A stretch of DNA of 39,653 bases from Branchiostoma floridae (lineage: Eukaryota > Chordata > Leptocardii > Amphioxiformes > Branchiostomatidae), in contig NC_049986.1 in NCBI RefSeq assembly GCF_000003815.2, forward strand, positions 19,027,740 through 19,067,392. Direction: 5' to 3'. The translations under genes were made by a program, and so were the position numbers. This document shows positions 1 to 10,457 of this stretch, piece after piece. Position 1 is the stretch's first letter; each line of letters starts with the position of its first letter. The notes beneath the pieces are model-generated. The model was not told where the DNA came from. It did not search any database and saw only the letters and a list, made by a program, of their open reading frames with translations.

Positions 1-222
1 AGAGATAGAGAGTGAGAGGGAGTGTATATATGTGTTTATATAAAGAGATAAAGAAATATGAAAAAAAAAGAAGTAATGTTTTTATATATAAAAAGAATAA
101 GGTGTGTAAGTATATATATATATAAATATATTATGTGATGTAAATTGATAAATAGATAGAATAATGTATGAGAGAATATTATTTTAGAGAGATATATATT
201 TATATATATAGAGAGAGATATA
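1..222. other. AT- and purine-rich low-complexity DNA
   Basis: This stretch consists of degenerate GA-, AAAG- and TATA-rich simple sequence leading into a pure TA tract. I see no gene. If EXOSC2 continues to the left, this lies inside one of its introns or in its 3' flank. Confidence 0.7.
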
Positions 223-441
<219 letters not shown>

Positions 442-563
442 ATCAGTGACGTTTGAAAACGTGTAAAACATGTACCTCCTAATTTTCAATATCTGCTCAG
501 TACATCTTGGAGAGGTACAGGTTTTACTTGTTTTCAAGAGTCACCGATTGAAGAATTATTCTA

Positions 564-644
564 TTAAATCCTCTTTTCCTCAAACTTTAAACGATCTATC
601 CAAGATTTTCTTGGTCTACCATGACCTCTGTTCCCTGATACTGC
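564..644 (-). repeat. Small reverse-transcriptase C-terminus-like remnant, followed by a second degenerate copy
   Basis: The minus strand encodes a 26-residue frame containing GRPRKSWIDRL and ending in a stop at 564. The pattern GRPRxxWxD is typical of the C-terminal end of non-LTR or retroviral-like polyproteins. The same DNA (ctgttccctgatactgcaaa, near 629-648) recurs near 735-754, so the segment is duplicated with a spacing of about 106 bp. This is family pattern recognition on a very short frame; it could be chance. It would lie in the last visible EXOSC2 intron. Confidence 0.3.
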
Positions 645-841
645 AAAATTAAATTTTCCTTGACTCTAAACTGCACAGCTTGATGTCCTTCCTAACACAT
701 ACCATCAAGGATTTACTTGGTCTACCACAACTTCTGTTCCCTGATACTGCAAAATTAAGTTTTCCTTGAGAGCTCATCTGTTTTGGTAGTAACATAGTAC
801 AATGCTAAACTTTCTTCCACACAAACATATACACCGGTCAA

Positions 842-894
842 ATTTTCAACAACCACTTTCCTTCCTGAAGAAGGTGACAGTGGTTGTTGAAAAT
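842..894. repeat. Inverted repeat, 15-bp arms, 23-bp loop
   Basis: The arms attttcaacaaccac (842-856) and gtggttgttgaaaat (880-894) are perfectly complementary. The arms and the gaagaaggtgacag between them resemble the 3' parts of animal retroelements, so this may be a retroelement scrap rather than a functional hairpin. Confidence 0.6.
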
Positions 895-980
895 GTGTGT
901 ACTTTTGTGTTGGAAGAAAGTTAGGCTTTGTGCTAAAATTAAATCCTCTTTTTTCACAAACTTAACACAATCCCCAGTAC

Positions 981-3900
981 CTCTAGATCCTGCTCATATC
1001 CCCCGCTGCTCTCCACCTTCTCATCATCGACAGTCGGACAGATCCAGACGTACCCGTTGTTCCCCAGGATCACGCTGGCGCCGCACGGCAGGTTGTGGAA
1101 GTGGGTCTTACGCCGCTTCACCAGCGATGGGGAAACCTGAACCATCAGTCCCTGGGCCAGCTGCAACAAAAGGAAACTGTTAAAGGCAGGTTGTGGACTC
1201 CCTGGGCCAGCTACAACAAAAGGAAACTGTTAAAGGCAGGTTGTGGACTCCCTGGGCCAGCTACAACAAAAGGAAACTGTTAAAGGCAGGTTGTGGAAGT
1301 GAGTCTTACGCCGCTTCACCAGCGATGGGGACACCTGCACCATCAGTCCCTGTGCTAGCTGCAACAAAAGGAAATTATTAAAGGCTGTAGTCAAAATTTA
1401 CTTACTTCCTTGATACTTGATAAGGTCTCCTCAGGTTGTTCTGAGTGGCCAGCATCAAGGCAACATCTCTTGCGCAGCATCCTGTGTCATTCCAGACCAT
1501 TCTGGGCAATCACTTATATTTCAAAACTTTTTGGAATACATGTAGGTGCAAAAAAAATGATAAAGTAGAATGTCACCAAAATTCAGTTACAAATACAAAA
1601 CCTTAATCTCTCTTCACAGCTTCAAAACTTTGAATAAGTAATGTAAGAAACGAGTTACAACGTTATATTGAAAAATGCCAATATTCTGTATACTATTTTA
1701 CCTTAACATACGTAACCTTACAAATAGCTCATTGCTTTGACTTGCTACTTCTCCACTTTTTTATTTTGTCAACATGTTATAAACAATTGCATGCTCCAGT
1801 GATTGTATGATCAAATATACCTTGCCATACTTGAGACTCCTGGTGTGAAGGGACAGAGCCCCATCATGGAAGATAGCCTGCACCTCAGCCTGATTCAGTC
1901 AGTTAAGGAGATGTAGTTGAGTGGTAACTTTTCAACAGGACAACTTTATAAAAGTACATGCAACACTGATTAAAGTAACAGGAAAATTGCAATCAAAATA
2001 TGCCATAAACTACTTTGAGTATGACCAAATGAAATAGCTTGATCTAACTCTTGATAGCTTGATGCTGGTAAATGTTACTCATCAAAATCATATCCAGTTG
2101 CTTGTGTAACTGCTTTTTGTCATATCTTATCATCCTGGATGTCTAACCTTCATCGACGTATCAATGTCTTCTATAATACATGTACATGAATATTTTGTAA
2201 CAGGACAGTCAGTTTAAATGACATGTAATATCAACATGATAATCATTCTCTCGTAAGGAACACACACACTGAGTGTGACAAGGATACACTGATGAGGTCC
2301 CCTTCCACGAGGTACTCTCTCATCATCAGTTCATCCTCAGCTGATCTTCTCCTCTGCAAGGTCATAATGAAGGCAGAAGGTTATAACAACAACAGAGCAG
2401 TCACATTTCACATTGCACTTACTGTACTGTACTTTGGTATAAAAATGGCTCTATAGCTCAAGTTCCTCCAGCAATCAAAGAATAATTAATCTGTATCTAA
2501 CAATAGTTACATTCTTATGATGAAGAAATCTAATGTTGCATAATTTTTATTCAATTTTGACTCAAAATTCTGTTATACCTCTCCCTGGTGTGCTATAAAG
2601 CTTTCATAAACTTACCAGAGATTAACATAAGACCAATCCCATTTGTTAGTGACAACTTACCAGGCTTAAGCTATGCTAATCAATATTACTACTCGACTGT
2701 TTTGGTGCACATATAGTAAGATGACTATTGGCACATGTATGAATGTCTAACTTCTAAGTGGACCGTACCAACTCTCCCCCAGGGAGGTTGACAGCTGACA
2801 ACATCAGGACTGCGTCCAGTCTGGAATTGACGTCCACTCGCCATCTTCTCTGGCCGACCTAAGTTTTGTTTAGGGAGAAATGGTCAGTAATTTCTATATT
2901 AATCTAGAATAAACTGATATACTCCCCTCCTCAGTGATACCCTAAAAGGGGTGGTTAGAGGGTTTGACAAACAAGAATTGAATCCATGAGAACAGCTTTA
3001 GAACTTAAAGAAGCAAGAAACATCACAATTTTCAACTTTGGACTGAACCACTTGCCCAATATTAATGTCACCTATTTTGCTATACATGTATTACTACAGT
3101 CAAACCTATAGAAGTGACCAACCCTGCGTAAAGATCACCTGAATATTGTGGCTATCTTTTGTTGGTCTTTCCCACATTTTCTGCAAGGTCCCAGAGTGTT
3201 ACACAGATTTGACTGCACCCTAAACCTTTCTCCGAGTCCAACACAAGAGAGGTTTCTGAGAAAAGTTATGTTTCTTACCTCAGTGACTCTCCCCACCACA
3301 ACATCCCCAATCTCACCATTGTACCTGAAAAAAAAAATACATGTCAAGGATTAAATCACAACTGAATATTCCTGCGTATTCCTTTCCCCAAAGTTTTTAG
3401 TGATTATTGTCCTTTGTGTCTGCTCAGTCAAAACCTGTACCCTAACAACATTGGCAGCTAGCTAAATGATGTACAAATTGAATGGTTGTAGGCTGGCAGA
3501 CTGTCTTCAAAGAGTAGCATTGAGTCTGATGTGCTGGACTTACACAGAGTACTGCAAATTCAGAAACTTTCGCGGTGGTTTCACGGTTATCGTAGTGGTC
3601 ACTTCACTGTGAACTGAAAACCACCACAAACGTTTTCGCATGGCAGTAAGTGACTACAGTGCATGGTGCTACCACAAACTGAAAACCACTGCGAAAAGTC
3701 CTTTTTCCTGCTTCCGCAAAATTAAATCCCCACAAACTTAAATGCATTTACAGTAGTTCCTCAGCTTGTCATCTCACCTTGTTTTGAGTGGTTGCACACA
3801 GATGAGTTTGTTGACTCGCTCCACAACACCAGCGAGGGACGCCTTCAACTTGTCATCATCCATGTACGTGCCATGGCCCCTGGTGCAACAGAAAATAATT

Positions 3901-5275
3901 TCCTTTTTTGTTGACGGAACGTTCACATGTAAATCCTGAACATATAGTTACTGATGACTGCACTCTCAATCTTCAATCAGTATTTCTCCAATTTCTTCCT
4001 ATATCAAATGCTCAAAATTCTAAATAATTCAGTATAATGGTCAAATTGTTGTTAAGTAGAGGGCGGTAGAGCTGAGTTTAGTCAATTAAGTAAGAGGTGA
4101 GGCTTTACAAAGTTTTGTCAAGCAATCTCCAAGCAGATACAATGGCATAAGATAGTACCAAACTGGCCACGGAATGTAGTCAGCCAAAAGGTGTCCATTT
4201 GCCTTGTAGCAAAACACACTACTACAAGGCTACGCGGGTCATGGGTTCCTCACTGGGCTTCCAGTGACGAACATACATTCAAAATGGAGTCATCACTGGA
4301 CGCCCAGTGACGAAGAAAGTTCGTCACTGGTTTCCCAGTGATGAATTGCTTTGTTCCAGTGATGAACCTTGACTCGTCACTCAGTTTCCAGTGATGAACT
4401 CCGCTTGTCATTCGGGTTCCAGTGATGAACTCCGCTCGTCACTCGGGGCCCAGTGATGAACGTCATTCGTCACTGGACACCGAGTGCGGAACCATCGAGG
4501 TCACCGGTTCCTCACTGGGTTTTCCAGTGATGGGTGACTCTTCGGCACTGGACACGGAGTGATGAAATTATTTCGGCACTGGGCTTCCAGTGACCACGTT
4601 CTAATAGCACTGGAACGTTCCAGTGCTGAGTTCGATATGCAACAAAAACACCCTAATTCACATGTCGCCATAGCCGTGTTACTGTTAGATTTGGTCCGGG
4701 AGTGTACTGGGGACTTGCAGAGGCGACGTTAGTACAACTTTAAGTGCTAACTTTTAAATCCCCTCAACTGAAACAATGATTCCTTTTTCATCAGTAAACT
4801 GAATATTTGTCGTCACTGGTTTACCAGCTGAAGTTTCCTCATCACTGGAAAACTAGTGACGATAAATATTCCCCACTGGTAAGCCAGTGACGACGCGACT
4901 TCATCACTGGAAACCGAGTGATGAGAAATTTACCTGTGACCTCGGTAGTTTTGCCACACTACTAAGCCGACTTCACTCCTCTGCCAGCTTTTGATACTAT
5001 CGTGGCTGCACTATCGTATGCTACCGTAGGATCTGCATGGAGATTATTGTCAAGTGCATGCATGTGTTGAAAAATATGCCCCCCTCCCCATACGGCTAAC
5101 AGATGCTCTTATATCTCTAAACGCCGCCTTAGTTAAACCCAGCCGTCCCCATAGTCTGGTACCTCATGTATCCCGTGTCCGTTGTGATGACGTCTCCCGG
5201 CGTCACCAGGTGTTTGGGCGCGTCAGGAGCCGCCGACTTCTTCCGACTCTCCGGCAACGTGATGTGCACCGCCAT
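981..5275 (-). CDS. EXOSC2: EXOSC2 (RRP4), RNA exosome cap subunit; seven exons, 3' end missing
   Basis: EXOSC2/RRP4 is a cap subunit of the RNA exosome and carries S1 and KH RNA-binding domains. Exons read on the minus strand: 5275-5163, 3879-3778, 3324-3279, 2858-2769, 2353-2288, 1889-1821 and 1160-981. Every junction has GT and AG and joins in frame, giving 666 nt or 222 codons. Recognisable pieces are PGDVITTDTGYMR (exon 1), ERVNKLICVQPLKTR (exon 2), GEIGDVVVGRVTE (exon 3), NSRLDAVLMLSAVNLPGGEL (exon 4), RRRSAEDELMMREYL (exon 5), LSLHTRSLKYGK (exon 6) and KTHFHNLPCGASVILGNNGY (exon 7). The family is about 290 residues long, so roughly 70 C-terminal residues are absent. Exon 7 ends with a donor at 980/979 and no further exon is visible down to position 1, so the rest probably lies outside the window. 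The start is the ATG at 5275-5273. This gene is the parent of the first-exon copies found beside the Kelch genes. Confidence 0.95.
1151..1362 (-). repeat. Tandem copies of the exon 7 splice acceptor of EXOSC2
   Basis: A 50-bp unit repeats at 1151-1200, 1201-1250 and 1251-1300. Each carries the same acceptor (TTTTGTTGYAG followed by CTGGCCCAGG on the minus strand). A fourth, longer copy of about the first 70 nt of exon 7 lies at 1292-1362, also with its own acceptor. Only the copy at 1160 leads into a complete exon 7; the others run into stops. The two long copies differ at several codon third positions but encode the same residues. Confidence 0.85.
1363..1820. other. EXOSC2 intron 6
   Basis: Non-coding sequence between exons 6 and 7. 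A stretch near 1420-1510 (ggttgttctgagtggccagc) has the look of an old interspersed repeat. I see no other feature. Confidence 0.6.
3550..3756. mobile_element. MITE-like element in EXOSC2 intron 2
   Basis: The left end (tactgcaaattcagaaactt) and the right end read in reverse (ctactgtaaatgcatttaag) form imperfect terminal inverted repeats of about 25 bp that continue into TTYGYGG. The inside is a series of diverged repeats (aactgaaaaccac, gcgaaaa). This is the structure of a non-autonomous DNA transposon or ancient repeat. It lies between exons 2 and 3. Confidence 0.55.
4201..4230. repeat. Hairpin, 9-bp stem
   Basis: GCCTTGTAG (4201-4209) and CTACAAGGC (4222-4230) are complementary, with a 12-nt loop. 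It sits directly before the dyad array in EXOSC2 intron 1 and may mark its edge. Confidence 0.6.
4250..4627. repeat. Array of about 31-bp units, each with a dyad TCACTGG-N4-CCAGTGA (major cluster)
   Basis: Eleven dyads start at 4250, 4293, 4324, 4377, 4408, 4439, 4470, 4512, 4545, 4576 and 4606, plus a half-site near 4354. Many steps are exactly 31 bp. Each unit has 7-bp arms and usually a 4-nt spacer, and the spacer sequence varies (GCTT, ACGC, TTTC and others). The arms often extend outward as TTCRTCACTGG and CCAGTGAYGAA. The last unit is a perfect 22-bp palindrome at 4606-4627. The array lies in EXOSC2 intron 1, so it would also be transcribed as a row of hairpins. Confidence 0.9.
4813..4921. 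repeat. Second cluster of the 31-bp dyad array
   Basis: Four more units start at 4813, 4842, 4873 and 4904 (spacing 29, 31, 31 bp) with the same CACTGG-N4-CCAGTG core and partly degenerate arms. They are separated from the first cluster by about 185 bp without units. Confidence 0.85.
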
Positions 5276-5560
5276 GTTTTCAAACTGGACTAGTCCATTG
5301 CAACTTTGGGTAAATCTTTACACGAAAACGGTTTTGTTATTGACGTCATAGACATAAAGGTTTCAATAACATAACTGTATATATATGCAAATATTAGAAC
5401 TAGAAAATCGACATTATCAGATTTTATTTGTCATATGGTGGTCATTTTATTCTAAATACTTGACGAGGCACTTCACCTATGAAAAGTAGACACTGCCGCT
5501 GTCAACTATGCAGGGGCGACATCTACTGATTTACTTTGTAGTTGCAGGGAAATGTTGGTA
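5276..5560 (-). promoter_or_regulatory. EXOSC2 promoter: palindromic core box and upstream conserved block
   Basis: TGGACTAGTCCA at 5286-5297 is a perfect 12-bp palindrome, 10 bp upstream of the EXOSC2 start codon. Further upstream, 5471-5547 is a block recognisable in the other copies of this promoter in the window (gaaaagtaga ... gcgacatctactgat ... ttgcag). On the minus strand the block reads TCAGTAGATGTCGC, which matches the CTCF core CCASYAGRKGGCRS at 12 of 14 positions. Block and box keep a near-constant distance in each copy. Promoter function is inferred from position and co-duplication. Confidence 0.65.
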
Positions 5561-6192
5561 ATGTCACAAGAGCCGGTATGATGACACAGAAAATCAATGT
5601 AGAGAAAATGTGGTAGCACAAACGTATTCGTGTCGAATTCAAACATCTATATTGCATTACAAAAAGACCCAGAAAAAAAAGCCAAAAAATGTTGATAGAA
5701 CTTCTTATTTTTATTTCAGTGTTAACGTTACAGAGGTGCTCTGTCATTAACGGAAGTACGTAGTAATAAATGTTTATACCACATAAACCACAGCTAAAAG
5801 TATTAGAAGCTAGAAAAAACACAATGCTCATATCACCCCTCTGGGTAAGGTAAATATGTATATATATATATATATATATATTGAAGAAAGTTATAAACAT
5901 TGAAACAATGAAAGTAACAAATGCCAGTAAATCATGAACTATCAAAGCTGTCTCAAAACAGCTGTATAAGTAGGCCAGAAATACAGTAATATCCTTGCTC
6001 CTATAAATCTCTGCTGCATAATTTGTGACCGCACTATGATAAACAGGCAACTGTTCTCATCATGGACACATAGTCATAGACTTCCGAGTCCCCGGGCAGT
6101 GACTTGTTAACAGACCAGGTTTTATTAACAGCAATGGCAGAATTTTACATGTACGAAGAAACAGAGAAACATGAAATTACAAAGTCTGGGAC
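5561..6192. other. 3' flank of K1
   Basis: This stretch contains a poly(A) signal AATAAA on the minus strand at 6126-6121, about 67 bp after the K1 stop, and a short (TA)n run at 5855-5880. The minus-strand open frame covering 5523-6050 has no recognisable domain and crosses the TA run, so I do not regard it as a gene. Confidence 0.6.
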
Positions 6193-8190
6193 TCAGTAGG
6201 AGTCATCATCTGACTCTGACTCGTCTGAGGTTGTCTCATAATCTTTGTCCGCATCCTGCAGTTCCTTCTCCTTCTCCACTTTTGCTAGCTGGTCCCGGCA
6301 GTACCACCCAACACGACTTTTCTTGGTTGCCAGGAATCCGTGGCCAAACAAGGCAAAGGGAAGATTCGGTCGTCGGGTGTATTCCTTTATCTGGTCGGGA
6401 CTTCGTACCTTACCATAGTTTATTCTTGGTATGGTATTGATGATACCATTCTGTGCATTGACGTAGTACTTACGGTTCCTGCATACTCCATGAACTATGT
6501 AAACATCCTCTTGCGTTTTCGGCTTCTCCTCCTCAATAGTTGGGGTTTCCTTGTCAACATCGTAGGTGTAGGCTGCCACATAACAGGAAAAACATCTATC
6601 AACATAGAGATGTACCTTGTTGTTAACAGCAGTCGCTCTGATAGCCACATTAAAGTCAATGGCTGGATTAGGTGTGCTGCTGTAAGTCCAATCTTGAGTT
6701 TCAACCTCAAAGGCATGGACACACAACCTTCTCTTCTTTCTAAGTCCCTGAATGAGCAGAAGCTTACCCCCGCATGCTATCACCTTCAGGTTAGGTGACG
6801 GGATGATAGCAGGCATTTCAGGTGGCTTTATCCAAGCTTCTGCTTCAATATCAAAACACTCCATACTGAATATGTTGAACAACGTCTCTGCAGTGTCCCC
6901 TCCAACCAGGAAGAGTTTTCCATCAACAATTGCAGACTGGTGCCCCGCCCTACCACGAGGCATGTCGGGTAACCTTGTCCAAGTGTCTGTAGCGAAGTCG
7001 TACCGAAAGGCTTGCTTGGATGGAAGGTGAAGTAATGACACGGCACGCCCTCCTGTCACGTACAAGTATCGTCCTGCACTTGCGACACTCATGCATCCAA
7101 CGATGGGTGTCGGAAGGTCAGTGACATGGTAACATTGATTACAATCTGGATCCATACAAATTATGCTTTGGAGAGGCATCGGTGGTGTGGGATTTTCGCT
7201 GTAATACTGTTGAGTGACCGCCTTCCAACCACCGACAATGATTGCCAGGTCGTCCGAAATCCCACATCTAGGTTTTCTTCCATCTTCCTCTCTTCCTGTG
7301 TCTCCCATCAGCTTTAAATGTTCCTCCTTCGCAGCTGTGATTTTGGCCAGACATTCGGGTGACTCCTGTACCGTAGGGTGGGCCTCCAACTTCTTTAGCA
7401 CACTGACCCTTACACTTGACAAGTGAATCACTGGCAGGATTCTGGATACCTCAGTCTTGCGGCTTTCTGGTTCATGATCAAGCCATCTTATCATAGAAAG
7501 GACAACGTCGTCTTCATTCTCAACACGTAACTCCTTGTCTCTGAGTAGGTCCAAGAGCTGCTGTGTTGAAAGGATCAGAAATTCCTCACTTCGTCCAAAC
7601 TCTGAGAACTGAGACAATGCCTTGCGTCTTGCTGTCTTTTTCAAATCACACAAGCCATACATGTCGGCAAGACACATGACACCCACACAGTTGGACGGGC
7701 AAAGGTTTTTCTGAATGAACATTTTGCAGTATCTCAGCACTTCTTCAACCTGCAGCATGTGTGCTGCCTGCAGGATGTCTTGGACATCATCTTTACCAAT
7801 CAAGATTTCTCCCGTGTACACGAAGTCCAGAATCTTGGAAAAGCTGCCAGAGTCAATATCGTGTACTGTTACGACCTTCGCCTGGCTTTCCACGAGTTTG
7901 GCGGAAAACATGGTTCTAAAGTACGGCGTGACCGCCAACACAGCCCGGTGACAAGGGAACTCCCTGCCTGCTACCTCCACCACCACGTCAACAAATTCAC
8001 CGGTCTTCCGCTGTCTGATGAGTTCAGCACATAGCTCGTCACTATTGTATTTATTTCCAAAGGTACAGGAACCATCCTCGTGGTACTGTGCAGAATTATC
8101 ACCATGGAATTCACCATGGCCATAGTGCCTAGATTTGCTTCGAATTACTATTGTGTCAAAATCTTCAGAACTGTCTTCCATGGAATCCAT
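6193..8190 (-). CDS. K1: BTB-BACK-Kelch protein, 665 aa, intact, single coding exon
   Basis: Predicted substrate adaptor of a Cullin-3 ubiquitin ligase. The BTB domain (about residues 50-160) contains the signature FPCHRAVLAVTPYFRTMF followed by LVE, which fits the phi-x-E Cul3-binding motif. BACK covers about 165-265. Kelch blades from about 315 show the double-glycine strands DLAIIVGGW, RYLYVTGG and KLFLVGG with paired W/Y residues. A C-terminal block (LPFALFGHGFLATKKSRVGWYCRD) and an acidic tail are shared with all other members here. The N-terminus keeps the AQYHEDGSCTF segment but lacks the Cys/His cluster of K2/K3. The start ATG has A at -3 and G at +4. A conserved acceptor-like site lies about 240 bp upstream and an EXOSC2-derived leader exon about 750 bp upstream. 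I cannot assign a vertebrate KLHL orthologue. Confidence 0.93.
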   Translation of the reverse strand: MDSMEDSSEDFDTIVIRSKSRHYGHGEFHGDNSAQYHEDGSCTFGNKYNSDELCAELIRQRKTGEFVDVVVEVAGREFPCHRAVLAVTPYFRTMFSAKLVESQAKVVTVHDIDSGSFSKILDFVYTGEILIGKDDVQDILQAAHMLQVEEVLRYCKMFIQKNLCPSNCVGVMCLADMYGLCDLKKTARRKALSQFSEFGRSEEFLILSTQQLLDLLRDKELRVENEDDVVLSMIRWLDHEPESRKTEVSRILPVIHLSSVRVSVLKKLEAHPTVQESPECLAKITAAKEEHLKLMGDTGREEDGRKPRCGISDDLAIIVGGWKAVTQQYYSENPTPPMPLQSIICMDPDCNQCYHVTDLPTPIVGCMSVASAGRYLYVTGGRAVSLLHLPSKQAFRYDFATDTWTRLPDMPRGRAGHQSAIVDGKLFLVGGDTAETLFNIFSMECFDIEAEAWIKPPEMPAIIPSPNLKVIACGGKLLLIQGLRKKRRLCVHAFEVETQDWTYSSTPNPAIDFNVAIRATAVNNKVHLYVDRCFSCYVAAYTYDVDKETPTIEEEKPKTQEDVYIVHGVCRNRKYYVNAQNGIINTIPRINYGKVRSPDQIKEYTRRPNLPFALFGHGFLATKKSRVGWYCRDQLAKVEKEKELQDADKDYETTSDESESDDDSY

Positions 8191-8427
8191 CGTGCTAATA
8201 TAACAGCTCTGAATGTACGTACGCGTTCGATTTCTGAGAAGGCCTGAAAGTTGTACAATGTACTACAATACTAGTACAGTTGGTACGGACTTGCCATCAT
8301 CACAGCTGGTCTTTGAAATGGCGTGTTTTTTTGTCTTTCATCAGATGTCAGACTTGTGTGGAGTACTGAACTTCAAACTGTTCCCACAAATTGTATGATG
8401 AAGCCAGTCGTCAGCTAGAGGGTCAAC
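8191..8427 (-). promoter_or_regulatory. K1 5' leader with conserved acceptor-like sites
   Basis: On the minus strand a pyrimidine-rich run ends in TTTACAG at 8427, followed by TTGACC. The equivalent sites at K2 (15200), K3 (22764) and K4 (26337) read TTACAG after the same CT-rich run. A second possible acceptor, ACAACTTTCAG, lies about 55 bp upstream of the ATG and is shared with K2 (a variant ACAGCTTTCAG in K3). These look like borders of untranslated exons. Their use in splicing is inferred. Confidence 0.5.
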
Positions 8428-8943
8428 TGTAAAGGAATGAGAGAGAGGAAATTAAAGTGTGCATAGAACTTTTTTATCATTATCACATCACATCACAAAT
8501 ACGTATAGATGGTTTCTATGTCAGTCGTAATCTTGTATAATTTTGTTGTAATGATGTAGGTCTATTTGCTCTAGCTATAACTCAAGGCGGTGGATCACCT
8601 TTGGCCTAGAACTAGAAGGTAACATTATGCCTACTACTACTAGCAGTAGCAGGATAGTTTAAAACAAATTATGAGTTGTACTACTATTTTCAGAGCTGAG
8701 AATTTTACAAGTTTTGTGGTCAGAAGTATAAAGTAACCAGCACGTAATCACTGTAGCTGTTAGTTGGTTTCCCCCGATGACCTCGCGGGTCACTATATCC
8801 GTATCCCTGGCGCTGTGAATTATGGGAAGTGTGCAAGTCGTGAATACTAAGCAAGTGCCCCCCTCCCTTTTTAGAAAATGCTAAAAATGCACATCTCTAA
8901 AACGCCGCCTTATTTAAACCCAGCCGTCCCCGCAGTTCTGTAC

Positions 8944-9084
8944 CTCATGTATCCCGTGTCCGTTGTGATGACGTCTCCCGGCGTCACCAGGTGTTTGGGC
9001 GCGTCAGGAACCGCCGGCTTTTTCCGACTCTCCGGTTTATACGTGATGTGCTGCGCGCCAGCTTTTCAAACTGGACTAGTCCAG
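8944..9084 (-). promoter_or_regulatory. Copy A of EXOSC2 exon 1 and core promoter, upstream of K1
   Basis: From 9061 to 8944 the minus strand matches EXOSC2 exon 1 up to and including the donor GAG|GTAC (8944/8943). The start codon position is CTG (9061-9059) instead of ATG, and an insertion further breaks the EXOSC2 frame. The palindromic box is preserved and extended to 14 bp (CTGGACTAGTCCAG, 9071-9084). It has the same orientation as K1. It is best read as a non-coding first exon donor for K1; it cannot make the EXOSC2 N-terminus. Confidence 0.8.
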
Positions 9085-9254
9085 TACTAATTTTGGTGAA
9101 ACCCTTGGCGAAGGTGCTTTCAATGTTAACGTTATAGAAATATTAGCATGAAAAGTATAATTTCATATGAATAAAAACATTATATATAAACATGTAGTTC
9201 ATCAGATCATGGTTTGTACATAGTGGTAATTCCATTCTATATTCTAGAAGTGCA

Positions 9255-9338
9255 CCTTCACCTGTGAAAAGTAGACGCTTCCGCAGTCAGCTACTAGTAC
9301 GCAGTGGCGACATCTACTGACTTCATTTGTAATTGCAG
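9255..9338. promoter_or_regulatory. Conserved upstream block, copy at K1 leader
   Basis: This matches the EXOSC2 block at 5471-5547, including gaaaagtagac and ggcgacatctactga. It lies about 195 bp upstream of the exon-1 copy, as in EXOSC2. The CTCF-like motif is on the minus strand. Confidence 0.65.
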
Positions 9339-10158
9339 TGTAATGTTACAAGAACTGGCCAATAACTGTACATCAACATATTAGTATCGACTTTAGATTT
9401 CTATTGCATAAAGATACGCCAGAAAAACACAAAGCCAAAAATAATGTTAAAACTGGTTTAATGCATATTTCAAGGTTAATAAAGTGGAGCTCTATCAAAC
9501 ATCTGAAGCACAAGCAAATCTAACACTCACCTGTCACAAGACAGAGAACATGATTAAGATGCATCAAAACGATATCATAAACTGACAGGCCTGATCCTGC
9601 GTTTAAGGAGTTGTCAAGCATGTTAAAGAACCCGCCACACCTTTTAATGTATAACTTTCATATGTGATTTCAGTAGGGGCATGAGCTCATACACAGTGTG
9701 TCAATATGTGGAAGGCCGCATTTACAGGTAGCTACTTTTCTACCATCCATTGGTATAGTTACAATATGTCAGAGTATGTAATAATATGTAAATATTTTTT
9801 AGACCAAAATGTAAACAATGCAACCTACAGAAATAACATTATATACTAAAGCTAAAAGAAGTAGAAGCTAAAAAAAACACATTGCTCCAATCATCCCTTT
9901 GGACAAGGTAAACATGTTATGTATAATGTTACATGAAAGAAACCTATAAACAGTTGCAACTTCAATCAAAAACGAAAGAAAAAAAGGCCAGCTAAACATA
10001 ATCTAATCTGTATCACAGCTAAGTAGACTAGAAATACAGGGGTTATTCTTCTACTAGTACAGATCTCTGCTGCATCATTTGTCTGACAGTGACATTATCT
10101 ATGATAAACAGGCAGCTGTTCTTGCCATGGGTGCAAGTACCTTCCCCAGTCCCTTATC
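9339..10158. other. Intergenic, 3' flank of K2, homologous to the 3' flank of K3
   Basis: Segments such as gagctcatacacag and the aaagctaaaag/tagaagctaa stretch recur in the same order at 19790-20130 (beside K3). This shows that the 3' flank was part of the duplicated unit. No gene is seen. Confidence 0.6.
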
Positions 10159-10457
10159 GTGTTACTTAGCATGGTCACCATTATATGTTGGTCGGCTTTG
10201 GGGTGCTTTACCCGGCCCAGTGTGCTAAGGCACCGATCTGCTTCTGTCAGCCTGTCTGATTAGCTGCCCTTTGAGATTTTGCCCCTAGAGCTTGTAGCCG
10301 GCCTTTTGAGAAATCTCACACAACCCCATAGTACTAGCAACCCCCAATCCCCACCCCCATCCCGCCCAGCCTGCACTATTAACTACACGGGCCGGCTACC
10401 CCTACAGTGCTGTAGAGATATCGTTGAGCGCCCCGATGGTATGGTTACCAGGCTACT
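10159..10457. mobile_element. About 300-bp insertion, possibly SINE-like, 3' of K2
   Basis: Comparison with the K3 flank (cttccccagtaacttgtcaa, near 20368) shows that about 300 bp is inserted here. The edges carry a possible imperfect target duplication (agtcccttatc at 10148-10158, agtcacttgtc at 10458-10468). The insert contains GGCCGGCTA copies in both orientations and cctggtaaccatacc near its minus-strand start. The class is not certain. Confidence 0.45.

Noticed and set aside
3148-3354. Small open frames on both strands around 3135-3354
   Set aside because: Explained by EXOSC2 exon 3 (3324-3279) and the adjoining intron.
5523-6050. 175-codon open frame on the minus strand
   Set aside because: No recognisable domain; it runs through a (TA)n stretch and the K1 3' flank.
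6340-6798. 152-codon plus-strand open frame across the K1 coding region
   Set aside because: Shadow of the strongly supported minus-strand K1 gene; the same kind of shadow occurs opposite K2-K5.
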